Shown here one piece after another: positions 7,329-14,816 of a stretch of DNA of 36,564 nt. Source of the stretch: Actinomycetota bacterium. GTDB lineage: Bacteria > Actinomycetota > Nitriliruptoria > Nitriliruptorales > Nitriliruptoraceae. The notes beneath the pieces are model-generated. The model ran no database searches, was not told the DNA's origin, and was given only the letters and a program-made list of their open reading frames with translations. The position numbers and the translations under genes were made by a program. Within the stretch, counting starts at the first letter, position 1, and each line of letters begins with the position of its first letter. The DNA lies in assembly GCA_019348135.1 (NCBI GenBank), contig JAHWJY010000016.1, positions 1 to 36,564 on the forward strand. Reading direction: 5' to 3'.

Positions 7329-7757
7329 TCAGCCGGTCACCTCGACCGTGCCGAGCATGAACGGGTGGAGCTCGCAGAAGTACGGGTAGGTGCCGGGCTC
7401 GTCCAGGGTCGTCGAGACGGTGTCGCCCTGCTCGGCGACCTCGAGGTCGAAGCGGTCCGGCTCCGGCGCGTCCGGCGTACCGGCCGTGACCGTGTGTGCC
7501 GTGGCGTCCTGGTTGGTCCAGGTGATCTCCGTGCCGGCGGCCACGGTGATCGTCTCGGGCACGAAGCGGAAGTCGTCGATGTCGACGGCCGGGTCGGCGG
7601 CGGTCTCCCCGGTCTCCCCGGACTCGTCGGCCGCGCTGGCGGACTCCGTGGAGACGGGCGTGCCCTCGGTCGAGGGGGACGTGGTCTCGCCGTCGCCGCA
7701 CGCCGCGAGTGCGACGAGTGACAGCGCGAGCGCCAGGGGGCGGATGATCGTGCGCAT
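7329..7757 (-). CDS. Cupredoxin (plastocyanin-like) copper lipoprotein
   Basis: A 142-residue exported protein with lipobox LAAC (Cys20), a Ser/Thr/Glu-rich linker (~21-55), and a type 1 copper domain. The four expected copper ligands are visible: His88 in ATAHTV, then Cys128, His131 and Met134 in YFCELHPFMLG. The shape matches small plastocyanin/azurin-like electron carriers and copper-binding lipoproteins. The start ATG at 7757 has AAGGAG 7 nt upstream, nearly identical to the leader of the preceding lipoprotein gene. It may be an outer-face electron carrier or copper buffer. It sits between the duplicated His lipoprotein and DUF4383, all on one strand. Confidence 0.92.
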   Translation of the reverse strand: MRTIIRPLALALSLVALAACGDGETTSPSTEGTPVSTESASAADESGETGETAADPAVDIDDFRFVPETITVAAGTEITWTNQDATAHTVTAGTPDAPEPDRFDLEVAEQGDTVSTTLDEPGTYPYFCELHPFMLGTVEVTG

Positions 7758-7796
7758 GGGTTCTCCTTGTGGTGGCGGGGCGTCGGGTGAAGCGCC

Positions 7797-7824
7797 GGAG
7801 CCCGCCCCTGTGGGGACGGGCTCC
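7797..7824 (-). terminator. Strong hairpin after the duplicated lipoprotein gene
   Basis: GGAGCCCG (7797-7804) and CGGGCTCC (7817-7824) enclose CCCC-TGT-GGGG, giving a 12-bp stem with a single bulged A and a 3-nt loop. It starts 20 nt past the lipoprotein stop on the minus strand and lies 39 bp before the cupredoxin start. Confidence 0.6.
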
Positions 7825-7843
7825 GTTCGGTACGACCCTCGGA

Positions 7844-9175
7844 TCAGCCCGAGAAGTTCACACCCGAGAGGCTGACGATCGCCCCCGCGAGGGTGGAGAT
7901 GTGCTCCTCGAGGGAGCCGGCGACGGCGTCGGCCGGGAGCTCGCCACCGGTGATCTCCTCGAAGAAGGCACCGGCGTCCTTGGTGTAGCCCTGGAGGTTG
8001 GCGATCGCCTCCTCCTGAGCCGCCTGGTCATCGCTCACCGCACCGACCGCGAAGTCGACGAAGAAGCCGATGTGCTGCCTCCAGAGGTCGAGGAACGCCT
8101 GGCCCTTCTCGTCACCGGCGATCGAGCCGACGGCGTTCGAGAGCTCGACCGAGTTGGCGTCGAGGGTCGCGGCGGCGGCGCTGAACGCGTCGCTGTCAGG
8201 ACCGGCCGCGTACGCGGTCTTGACCGCGACGCCGGCGAGGTAGACGTGCTCCTGGAGGAGCCCGGTCAGGTCCGCACGCAGCGTGGCTGCGGGCGAGGCC
8301 GGGTCGCCTTCCATGCCGGTGGCCTGGACGATGCCGCCGGCGAGGGTCTTGGCGGTGCCGTTGACGTGCTCGGCGGCCTGCTTGAGGTTGTCGAAGACGC
8401 TGGCGTCACCTGCGGCGACCGCGTCGATCGCGGCGACGACGGTGTCGATGTGACCCTTGAGGTTCTCCGCGACGGCATCGGCCGGCAGGGCGCCACCGGT
8501 GACCTCCTCGAAGAAGGCACCCGCGTCAGCGCGGTAGCCGTTGAGGTTGTCGAGGGCCTGCTTCTTCAGCTCCTCGTCGCCACCGGCTGCACCCTTGGTG
8601 TAGTCGACGAAGAAGCCGATGTGCTGCCTCCAGAGGTCGAGGAAGGCGTCGCGCTTGTCCGGCGCGACCGAGCCGACGGCGTCGGCGAGGGCGACGGAGT
8701 TCTCGTCGAGCTGCGCGGCGGCGAGCTCGAACTCACCCGAGTCGAAGCCGAAGGCGGCCGCGGTGTCGAGCGCGATCCCGGCGAGGTAGACGTGCTCCTG
8801 GAGGAGCGCGGTCAGGCCGGCCTGGAGCTCGGAGGCCGGCGAGGCGGTGTCGCCCTCGAGGCCCGCGGCGGCGGCGATGCCACCGGAGAGGGTCCCGGCG
8901 GACATCACCACGTGGTCCGCAGCGCCCTGGAGGTCGGCGAACGGGTCACCGGAGGACTTGACCGGGACGGCGAAGTCGCCGGCGGCGTCCTCGGTGGCCT
9001 CGGTCATCGTGTCGTCGCCGGCCGGCGTCGTCTCGGTGTCGGCCGGTGCGGTGGTCTCGGTGTCGACGGTCTGGGCGGTCTCGGCGTCGTCGCCGTTGCC
9101 ACCACAGGCGACGAGCGCCACGGTGAGGGCGGCGGCTGCCGCGAACGGTCGGATCCTGCGTCGCACGTGCATCAT
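7844..9175 (-). CDS. Lipoprotein with two tandem helical His-containing domains, function unknown
   Basis: A 443-residue exported lipoprotein with lipobox LVAC (Cys24) and a Thr/Glu-rich linker to ~75. Two homologous ~182-residue domains follow (79-260 and 261-443). Each repeats the same landmarks: ADH/AEH, LLQEHVYLAG, LDxNSVxL, LWRQHIGFFVD, AGAFFEE(V/I)TGG and a final Gly/Glu-His-Ile. Four histidines per unit fall at equivalent places (88, 128, 185, 242 and 270, 310, 368, 425). Predicted structure is all-helical, like a metal-binding bundle, but I cannot name a family. The first of two adjacent ATGs (9175) is chosen because AAGGAG is 7 nt upstream; the 1544-residue ORF in the track is mostly antisense shadow. 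Co-orientation with a cupredoxin suggests metal or redox work. Confidence 0.85.
   Translation of the reverse strand: MMHVRRRIRPFAAAAALTVALVACGGNGDDAETAQTVDTETTAPADTETTPAGDDTMTEATEDAAGDFAVPVKSSGDPFADLQGAADHVVMSAGTLSGGIAAAAGLEGDTASPASELQAGLTALLQEHVYLAGIALDTAAAFGFDSGEFELAAAQLDENSVALADAVGSVAPDKRDAFLDLWRQHIGFFVDYTKGAAGGDEELKKQALDNLNGYRADAGAFFEEVTGGALPADAVAENLKGHIDTVVAAIDAVAAGDASVFDNLKQAAEHVNGTAKTLAGGIVQATGMEGDPASPAATLRADLTGLLQEHVYLAGVAVKTAYAAGPDSDAFSAAAATLDANSVELSNAVGSIAGDEKGQAFLDLWRQHIGFFVDFAVGAVSDDQAAQEEAIANLQGYTKDAGAFFEEITGGELPADAVAGSLEEHISTLAGAIVSLSGVNFSG
7847..8941 (-). repeat. Internal tandem duplication within the lipoprotein gene
   Basis: Two in-frame units (8396-8941 and 7847-8395) of 182 and 183 codons. 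The best-conserved block is an identical 42-nt string at 8054-8095 and 8603-8644, exactly 549 bp (183 codons) apart. It encodes the end of the LWRQHIGFFVD region. Confidence 0.85.
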
Positions 9176-9442
9176 CGGGGGTTCTCCTTGGACTGAGGTC
9201 TGGGTTTGCGATCCGAGCGGGAAGGGAGGTGCTGCTCGTCCCGCTGTGGTCGTGGTTCGCAGTCGTCCCGGAGGCGGATTGCCGCTGAGGTGCCCCATCC
9301 GGGCCATGTCGTAGTGGCCCGTCCGGACGGTGGTGGCCGCCGCGCGCGCGGCCGGGGCGCGGCAGCAGGGACCGGCCCGTCGGCCGGCGAAACCCCCCAG
9401 GCAGCGATCGGGGACGCCCGGTCCGTCACCCGGGAGACCCGC

Positions 9443-12400
9443 ATGCTCGCCGCCCCCTCCAGCGTCCGCCCGCGGCCACGCACCCTCCTCGTCCTGCTCG
9501 TCGTGGCCGCCCTCCTCGCCTCGACCGGGGTCACCTCGGTGCGGGCGGGGACCGACCGGGCGACGTCCGCGGCCGGGGCGCCGACCGGGCTGCCGTGGGG
9601 CGGCACGCGTGCCGGGGTCGCCTCGGTCGACGCCTCGTGGCACCTCGGTGCCTCCGGCGGGCAGTTCGCCGAGCACCAGGCGCCCCCCGGCAGCAGCGGG
9701 ACGCCGGGCGAGGAGCTCCTCGACGGCGAGGCCCCCGACGGTCCCGGTGAGCAGGAGTACGTCGACCCGTTCCTGCACGCCAAGCGCAAGCGTCCCACCC
9801 GTGGGCTGCAGTCGCGCATCCTCACCCGCGCCATGGTGGTGGAGGACGCCGCGGGCGATCGCGTGGCGATCGTCGGCAACGACCTCTACCTCCCGAACGA
9901 CCTCGTGAACCGCCGGGTGGCCCAGCTGCTCGAGCAGCACGACCTCGCCGTCGAGGCCGGTCTGGCCGACGGCCCCGTCACCGGGATCGGCGAGGACAAC
10001 CTCGCCATCACGGTGAGCCACAACCACAACTCGGCGTTCTACTCCACCCCGAGCTGGGGCACCTGGGTGTTCCAGGACGTCTTCGACCTCCGCTTCTACG
10101 AGTACATCGCCGAGCGCATGGCGCAGGCGGTCATCGACGCGACCGCGGACATGCGCGACGTCCGCATCGGTGCGGCGACGGTCCCGTTCAACGAGATCCA
10201 GGCGCACACCATCGGCCCGAAGGTCGCCGACGACGGCACCCCCGCCGGGCAGCCGTTCGCGCACACCACCGGGCAGATGACGGTCGTCCGCGTCGACGAC
10301 GTGACGGACCCGACCGACCCGACGCCGTACGCCAACTGGATCACCCTCGGCCTGCATCCCGAGTGGACGTGGGGCTACGACCTGTTCAGCGGCGACATCA
10401 CCCACGCCGCCATGCGCATCATCGACCGCGAGCTCGGCACGACGACCGTGATGAGCCAGCGCGAGACCGGCTCGTCCGGGCCCCACAAGGACCTCCGGGT
10501 CCACGAGCCCGAGGAGCGGCGCGAGTTCCAGGAGAGCGGCTGGCAGCAGCTCGACGTCGGCGCGCGCTACTGGGCCGATGCGGTGCACCGGGCCTACGCG
10601 GCCATCGAGGCGGCCGAGGCCCCGGCGCCGTACGACCCCCACGACGCACGGACCGACGGCGCACCCATCGAGCTCGTGCCCTTCGCGAGCGACCACGACG
10701 TGTCGGTCGCCTCGGCGCGGTTCGCGCCACCTTGGACGCGCCCCGTGCCGGGGCTCAGCAACTGCAACACCGCCTCGCTGTTCCACGGCAACTGGCAGGT
10801 GCCGGTGCTGGGGCTGCCGGACTGCGACGACAGCGGTCGCGCCATCGGCGAGCCGGTGGTCGACAACACCCCCTTCGAGGAGCGCGACGTCTACGACCAG
10901 CTCAAGGCGGCCGGCGTGCCGGTGCCGGAGTCGTACTTCGGCGTGGCGTTCACCGGCGTCGAGGAGACCGCGGCGGTGCACCTCATGGCGGTGCGCATCG
11001 GCGACATCGCGGCGACGTTCTGCCCCTGTGAGCAGTTCACGGACACGGCGCTCAACATCCAGACCCGGCTGGACCGCATCCCCGACAACGTGTGGCGGGG
11101 CTGGGACTGGACCACCCAAGAGACCCCGGAGGGACGCGACTTCTGCGTCCAGAACGACGACACGACCTGGACGTGCGCGCACCCCGGCTTCTTCCGCGAG
11201 GCGGGTCCGTGGCCGGACCTGCCGCCGATCACCGACCTCGAGTACCGGCGCATGCGCGCCCAGATCAACAACGACGCCGAGGGCTGGGAGGAGCTCGAGA
11301 ACGCCGGCACCCACCTCGGCGGTGAGGCCGAGCCGACCGATCCGGAGCGGATCAAGGGCAACTACACCCACCGCGAGATCGACGGGTACGGCGCCGAGGA
11401 CGGCTACGGCCTCACGATCGCGGTGGGGATGGCCAACGACTACTTCGGCTACACGCCGAGCTACCGCGAGATGCGCGGCTACGACCACTACCGCAAGGCC
11501 CTCAACGGGCTGGGCCTGCACGGCTCCGACTACCTCGCGACGCGCCTCGTGAAGCTCGCCGCGTCGCTCCGGGGCGGGGCGCCGGTCGAGCCCGGTCCGC
11601 TCGACCTCGCCTACCAGGCCGAGGCCGGCCGTGCGCGTGTCGTCTCCCAGGGTCTCGGCGAGCTGGCCCGCGCCCACGTCGCCACGTACGACGCCACGCT
11701 GCCCGCCGACGGCGGCACGCCGGCGATCCTGCAGCAGCCCGAGGACATCGAGCGCTTCGCCGGCGCGGTCGTGCGCTTCGTCGGTGGCTCGACCTACACC
11801 GACCTGCCCCACGTCCGCGTCGAGCGGCTGGTGGGGGAGGAGTGGGTGTCCTACGCCGACCAGAGCGGCGAGGTCCAGACCGAGGCCCGGTTCCCCACCC
11901 CCGAGGAGCTGCCGGCGTTCGCGGCCGGCCAGTTCACCTGGGAGTGGACGGCGTCCTGGGAGGCGTTCGTGAGCCAGGTCCCGCTGCCGGACGCGACGGG
12001 CGAGCTGCGACGGGCGACGCCGGCCGGCACCTACCGGTTCGTCATCGAGGGACAGCGTCGCGTCTCGCTCGGCGACGTCGTCGAGGGCTACTCCCTGGAG
12101 AGCGAGCCGTTCGAGGTCGCCCCGTGGCGCGGCATCACGGTCGACGACCTCCGCGTCGAGGGCGACCAGGTGCGCGTGACCGTCGGACCGACGACGACGG
12201 AGGTGTTCGACGGCCGCCTGTGGACCTTCGGCTCCATCGACTACCCGCAGGGGTGGGCCTGGGACGAGGCCATGACGACCGTGGCGGACAAGCGCTCGCT
12301 CACCGAGAAGGGCCACCACGGCGAGCACGGCGAGCGCGTCTACTACCGCTACCGCGACGGTGTCGCGGACGACCAGGCCTACTGCCTCTTCTGCCGCTTC

Positions 12401-12634
12401 CAGCCGTGGCTGGAGGCCGGCGAGGCGGCGGAGGTGTGGATCTCGGTCCGCAACCCGGGCGGCGTCGTCACCCGTCACGCCGCGACCCCGACCGCGGACG
12501 GCTGGGTCGCCACGGTGCCGCTGCGGCCGCTCGACGAGGTCTACGTCGAGGCCGGCGACGTCCTCGACCCGTGGGGGAACACCAACGGCGCCCGTTCGGA
12601 GGTCGTCCAGGTGCCGGTGCCCGCCACGCGCTGA
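9443..12634 (+). CDS. Secreted neutral-ceramidase-like hydrolase with C-terminal extensions
   Basis: A 1063-residue protein with a signal peptide (helix LLVLLVVAALLAS, likely cleaved after VRA, ~35). The N-terminal half follows the neutral/alkaline ceramidase plan. It has a leading 'GxGxxxIT'-like segment, NDLYL, and the metal-site block AITVSHNHNSAF (His193, His195), which replaces the usual THTHSG. It then has LGLHPEW (His305) followed by LFSGDITH, which parallels the family's HPTS...SGD. This suggests a zinc amidase/hydrolase acting outside the cell on lipid or other amide substrates. The last ~350 residues look beta-rich (ARAHVATYDATLPADGG onwards) and exceed the usual ~650-residue family length. 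ATG at 9443 is supported by GGGAG 6 nt upstream. Substrate is unknown; ceramide is not implied. Confidence 0.7.
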   Translation: MLAAPSSVRPRPRTLLVLLVVAALLASTGVTSVRAGTDRATSAAGAPTGLPWGGTRAGVASVDASWHLGASGGQFAEHQAPPGSSGTPGEELLDGEAPDGPGEQEYVDPFLHAKRKRPTRGLQSRILTRAMVVEDAAGDRVAIVGNDLYLPNDLVNRRVAQLLEQHDLAVEAGLADGPVTGIGEDNLAITVSHNHNSAFYSTPSWGTWVFQDVFDLRFYEYIAERMAQAVIDATADMRDVRIGAATVPFNEIQAHTIGPKVADDGTPAGQPFAHTTGQMTVVRVDDVTDPTDPTPYANWITLGLHPEWTWGYDLFSGDITHAAMRIIDRELGTTTVMSQRETGSSGPHKDLRVHEPEERREFQESGWQQLDVGARYWADAVHRAYAAIEAAEAPAPYDPHDARTDGAPIELVPFASDHDVSVASARFAPPWTRPVPGLSNCNTASLFHGNWQVPVLGLPDCDDSGRAIGEPVVDNTPFEERDVYDQLKAAGVPVPESYFGVAFTGVEETAAVHLMAVRIGDIAATFCPCEQFTDTALNIQTRLDRIPDNVWRGWDWTTQETPEGRDFCVQNDDTTWTCAHPGFFREAGPWPDLPPITDLEYRRMRAQINNDAEGWEELENAGTHLGGEAEPTDPERIKGNYTHREIDGYGAEDGYGLTIAVGMANDYFGYTPSYREMRGYDHYRKALNGLGLHGSDYLATRLVKLAASLRGGAPVEPGPLDLAYQAEAGRARVVSQGLGELARAHVATYDATLPADGGTPAILQQPEDIERFAGAVVRFVGGSTYTDLPHVRVERLVGEEWVSYADQSGEVQTEARFPTPEELPAFAAGQFTWEWTASWEAFVSQVPLPDATGELRRATPAGTYRFVIEGQRRVSLGDVVEGYSLESEPFEVAPWRGITVDDLRVEGDQVRVTVGPTTTEVFDGRLWTFGSIDYPQGWAWDEAMTTVADKRSLTEKGHHGEHGERVYYRYRDGVADDQAYCLFCRFQPWLEAGEAAEVWISVRNPGGVVTRHAATPTADGWVATVPLRPLDEVYVEAGDVLDPWGNTNGARSEVVQVPVPATR

Positions 12635-12683
12635 CGCGCGGGACGTCTCAGCGGCGTGGACGGTTCTGAGCGACGAGCGTGGC

Positions 12684-13871
12684 TCAGCGGTCCCCGAGCA
12701 TCGCGGCGACCGCCGCGCGGGTGGTCTTGCCCATGCGGTCCCGGGGGAGCACGTCCACGACGATGAGCTCGCGCGGGAGCGCCGCGGGGGGCAGGACGCC
12801 CCGCAGGTGGCTCCGGAGCGCCTCGAGGTCGGGCGGCCCTCCGGGGAGGCACTCGCACACGGCCGTCACCCGCTCGCCCCACGCGGGGTCCGGCCGGCCC
12901 ACGACCACGGCGGCGCGGACCAGCGGGTGGGTCTCCACCGCCCGCGCGACCACGGCGGCGGCGACGTTCTCCCCGCCGGTGACGATCACGTCGTCGGCAC
13001 GCCCGAGCACCTCGAGCCGGCCGTCGTCGGACCACCGACCGAGGTCCTCGCTCGTGAACCAGCCGTCCGCCATGACCTCGGCCGTCAGATCCGGACGCCC
13101 GAGGTACCCCGCCAGCAGCGTGTCCCCGCGGAACCGGATGCGCCCGTCGGTCGCGACCTCCACCTCCACGCCGTCGAGCGGGTGACCGTCGTAGACGCAG
13201 CCGCCGCCCGTCTCCGTCATGCCGTACGAGACCGTGACCCGGACCCCGGCGGCCTCCGCCCGGTCGAGGAGGTCCCGGGCGGGCGCCGCCCCGCCGAGCA
13301 GCACGCCGCGCAGCGGCGACAGGTCCACGCCGGCGTCCAGCAGCCGCGCCAGCTGCGTCGGGACGAGCGAGACCCAGGCCACCTCGCCGGCGCCGACCGT
13401 CCGCGCCACCGCGGCGACGTCGAAGCGGTCGTGGACCACCGGCGCGACCCCGAGCGCCCGGGACCGCAGGACGACCTGGATCCCCGCGACGTGGGACAGC
13501 GGCAGGCACAGCAGCCACCGCTCGCCCTCGCGGCAACCGAGCCGGCGCAGCGACGCGGACGTGGACGCGGCGAGCGCGTCCCGGGTCAGCACGACCCCCT
13601 TCGGCTCGCCCGTCGAACCGGAGGTCGCGACCACCACGGCGGCGTCCCGTGGCAGCGGCAGCGGGTCCGGCAGCCGGTGCAGGCGCGGCTCGCCGTCGGG
13701 ACGCGGCTGCAGCAGCGCGGCCGGCCGCAGCGACCGCAACGTCCGCTCGACCTCGCCGTCGGGCAGGTCCGGGGCGATCGGCAGCACGGCGTCGCCGGGG
13801 CCGGCCAGCTGGTCCCAGGCACGGAGGAAGCCGTCGGCGGTGGGCAGACGCACGGCGACGAGCTCGGCCAC
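12684..13871 (-). CDS. menE: o-Succinylbenzoate-CoA ligase MenE
   Basis: A 395-residue adenylate-forming enzyme that activates o-succinylbenzoate with ATP and CoA in menaquinone synthesis. The ATP-binding P-loop is TSGSTGEPKG (84-93), the core motif is YGMTETGGG (216-224), the hinge is GRADD, and the C-terminal catalytic Lys is in DRMGKT (Lys382). GTG at 13871 is chosen because the track's 1050-residue frame upstream is antisense to menA and menC; the protein is compact but complete. It diverges from menA with 72 bp between the starts and converges with the ceramidase-like gene, with 49 bp between the stops. MenE over other acyl-CoA ligases rests on size and the men context. Confidence 0.92.
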   Translation of the reverse strand: MAELVAVRLPTADGFLRAWDQLAGPGDAVLPIAPDLPDGEVERTLRSLRPAALLQPRPDGEPRLHRLPDPLPLPRDAAVVVATSGSTGEPKGVVLTRDALAASTSASLRRLGCREGERWLLCLPLSHVAGIQVVLRSRALGVAPVVHDRFDVAAVARTVGAGEVAWVSLVPTQLARLLDAGVDLSPLRGVLLGGAAPARDLLDRAEAAGVRVTVSYGMTETGGGCVYDGHPLDGVEVEVATDGRIRFRGDTLLAGYLGRPDLTAEVMADGWFTSEDLGRWSDDGRLEVLGRADDVIVTGGENVAAAVVARAVETHPLVRAAVVVGRPDPAWGERVTAVCECLPGGPPDLEALRSHLRGVLPPAALPRELIVVDVLPRDRMGKTTRAAVAAMLGDR

Positions 13872-13898
13872 GGGGGTCCTCGGTCGAGGTGGCGTTGG

Positions 13899-13905
13899 TA
13901 GCGTA
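13899..13905. promoter_or_regulatory. Overlapping -10 elements between divergent menE and menA
   Basis: The 7-mer TAGCGTA reads TAGCGT on the plus strand (toward menA) and TACGCT on the minus strand (toward menE); both match TANNNT. It lies 39 bp from the menA start and 28 bp from the menE start. No convincing -35 hexamers were found, so this is a tentative bidirectional promoter. Confidence 0.3.
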
Positions 13906-13943
13906 CGAGCCGGCACGCCGCCCCCGGACCCAGGAGCCACTCG

Positions 13944-14816
13944 GTGAACGTCTGGGTCGAGGCGGCACGACCGAGGACGCTGCCGGCGGCGGTGGCGCCG
14001 GTCCTCGTCGGCACGGCCGTCGCCGACCGGGTCTCGGCGTGGCGCTTCGTCGCGGCGCTCGTGGTGTCGCTGTCCCTGCAGGTCGCCGTGAACTTCGCCA
14101 ACGACCTCTACGACGGCGTCCGCGGCGTCGACACGGCGGCGCGGACCGGCCCCCGACGGGTCGTCGCCGCGGGGCTGGTGTCGCCGGGTCGGATGAAGGC
14201 AGCGCTCGTCGTCGCGCTCGCGGTCGCCGCCACCGCCGGCCTCGCGCTCACCGTCGCCGTGGGGTGGGAGCTGCTGCTCGTGGGCGCGCTGGCGATCCTC
14301 GCCGCGCTCGGCTACTCCGGTGGGTCGTCGCCCTACGCGAGCCGTGCTCTCGGCGAGGTGTTCGTCTTCGTGTTCTTCGGGCTCGTCGCGACCGCCGGGT
14401 CGCAGTACGTCCAGGACGGCGAGCTCGCCTGGATCGCCGTGGGGGCGGCCATCCCCGTGGGCTGCATCACGACGGCCATCCTGGTCGTGAACAACCTCCG
14501 TGACATCCCGACCGACGGCCCCGCGGGCAAGCGGACCCTGGCGGTGGTGCTGGGGGACGCCCGCACCCGCCAGCTCTTCGTGGCCCTGATCGCGGCCGCG
14601 TTCGCCGCCGACGTGGTCCTGGCGGTCGTGCTCGCGAGCCCCTGGCCGCTGCTGGCGCTCGTCGGGATCCCGCTCGGCGGTCGGGCCGTGGGTCGTGTCC
14701 GCCGCGCCGCGCGGGGGCGCGAGCTGGTTCCCGTCCTCGAGCTCGTGGGGCGGCTCACCCTCGTCCACGGCGTCGCCCTCGCGCTCGGCCTCCTCATCAC
14801 GGTCCGGGGGCGTTGA
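13944..14816 (+). CDS. menA: 1,4-Dihydroxy-2-naphthoate polyprenyltransferase MenA
   Basis: A 290-residue polytopic UbiA-superfamily prenyltransferase that attaches the isoprenoid tail to dihydroxynaphthoate, making demethylmenaquinone. Both Mg/diphosphate-binding motifs are present: NDLYDGVRGVD (from residue 53) and NNLRDIPTD (in the ~180s). Eight or so hydrophobic segments fit the fold. The start RPRTLPAAVAPVLVG is typical of MenA. GTG at 13944 has AGGAG 7 nt upstream. The stop directly abuts the menC start with no spacer, so the pair is coupled. Length is normal. Confidence 0.96.
   Translation: MNVWVEAARPRTLPAAVAPVLVGTAVADRVSAWRFVAALVVSLSLQVAVNFANDLYDGVRGVDTAARTGPRRVVAAGLVSPGRMKAALVVALAVAATAGLALTVAVGWELLLVGALAILAALGYSGGSSPYASRALGEVFVFVFFGLVATAGSQYVQDGELAWIAVGAAIPVGCITTAILVVNNLRDIPTDGPAGKRTLAVVLGDARTRQLFVALIAAAFAADVVLAVVLASPWPLLALVGIPLGGRAVGRVRRAARGRELVPVLELVGRLTLVHGVALALGLLITVRGR

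Noticed and set aside
9295-9300. CCATCC, resembling the -35 of mycobacterial SigK promoters, pointing to the ceramidase-like gene
   Set aside because: No matching -10 follows at 16-17 bp, and the hexamer alone is expected by chance.
9319-9388. GC-rich palindromes (CCGTCCGGACGG and similar) in the 9176-9442 divergent gap
   Set aside because: Self-complementary GC strings are frequent at this base composition and none aligns with a promoter or start.
7844-12478. 1544-residue minus-strand ORF
   Set aside because: Only its last 443 codons are the lipoprotein; the rest is antisense to the ceramidase-like gene and is Arg/Gly/His-rich noise with no signal or domain.
12635-12683. Short repeats of CTCAGCG between the ceramidase-like gene and menE
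   Set aside because: The pairing arms are only 5 bp with a long loop, too weak for a terminator call.
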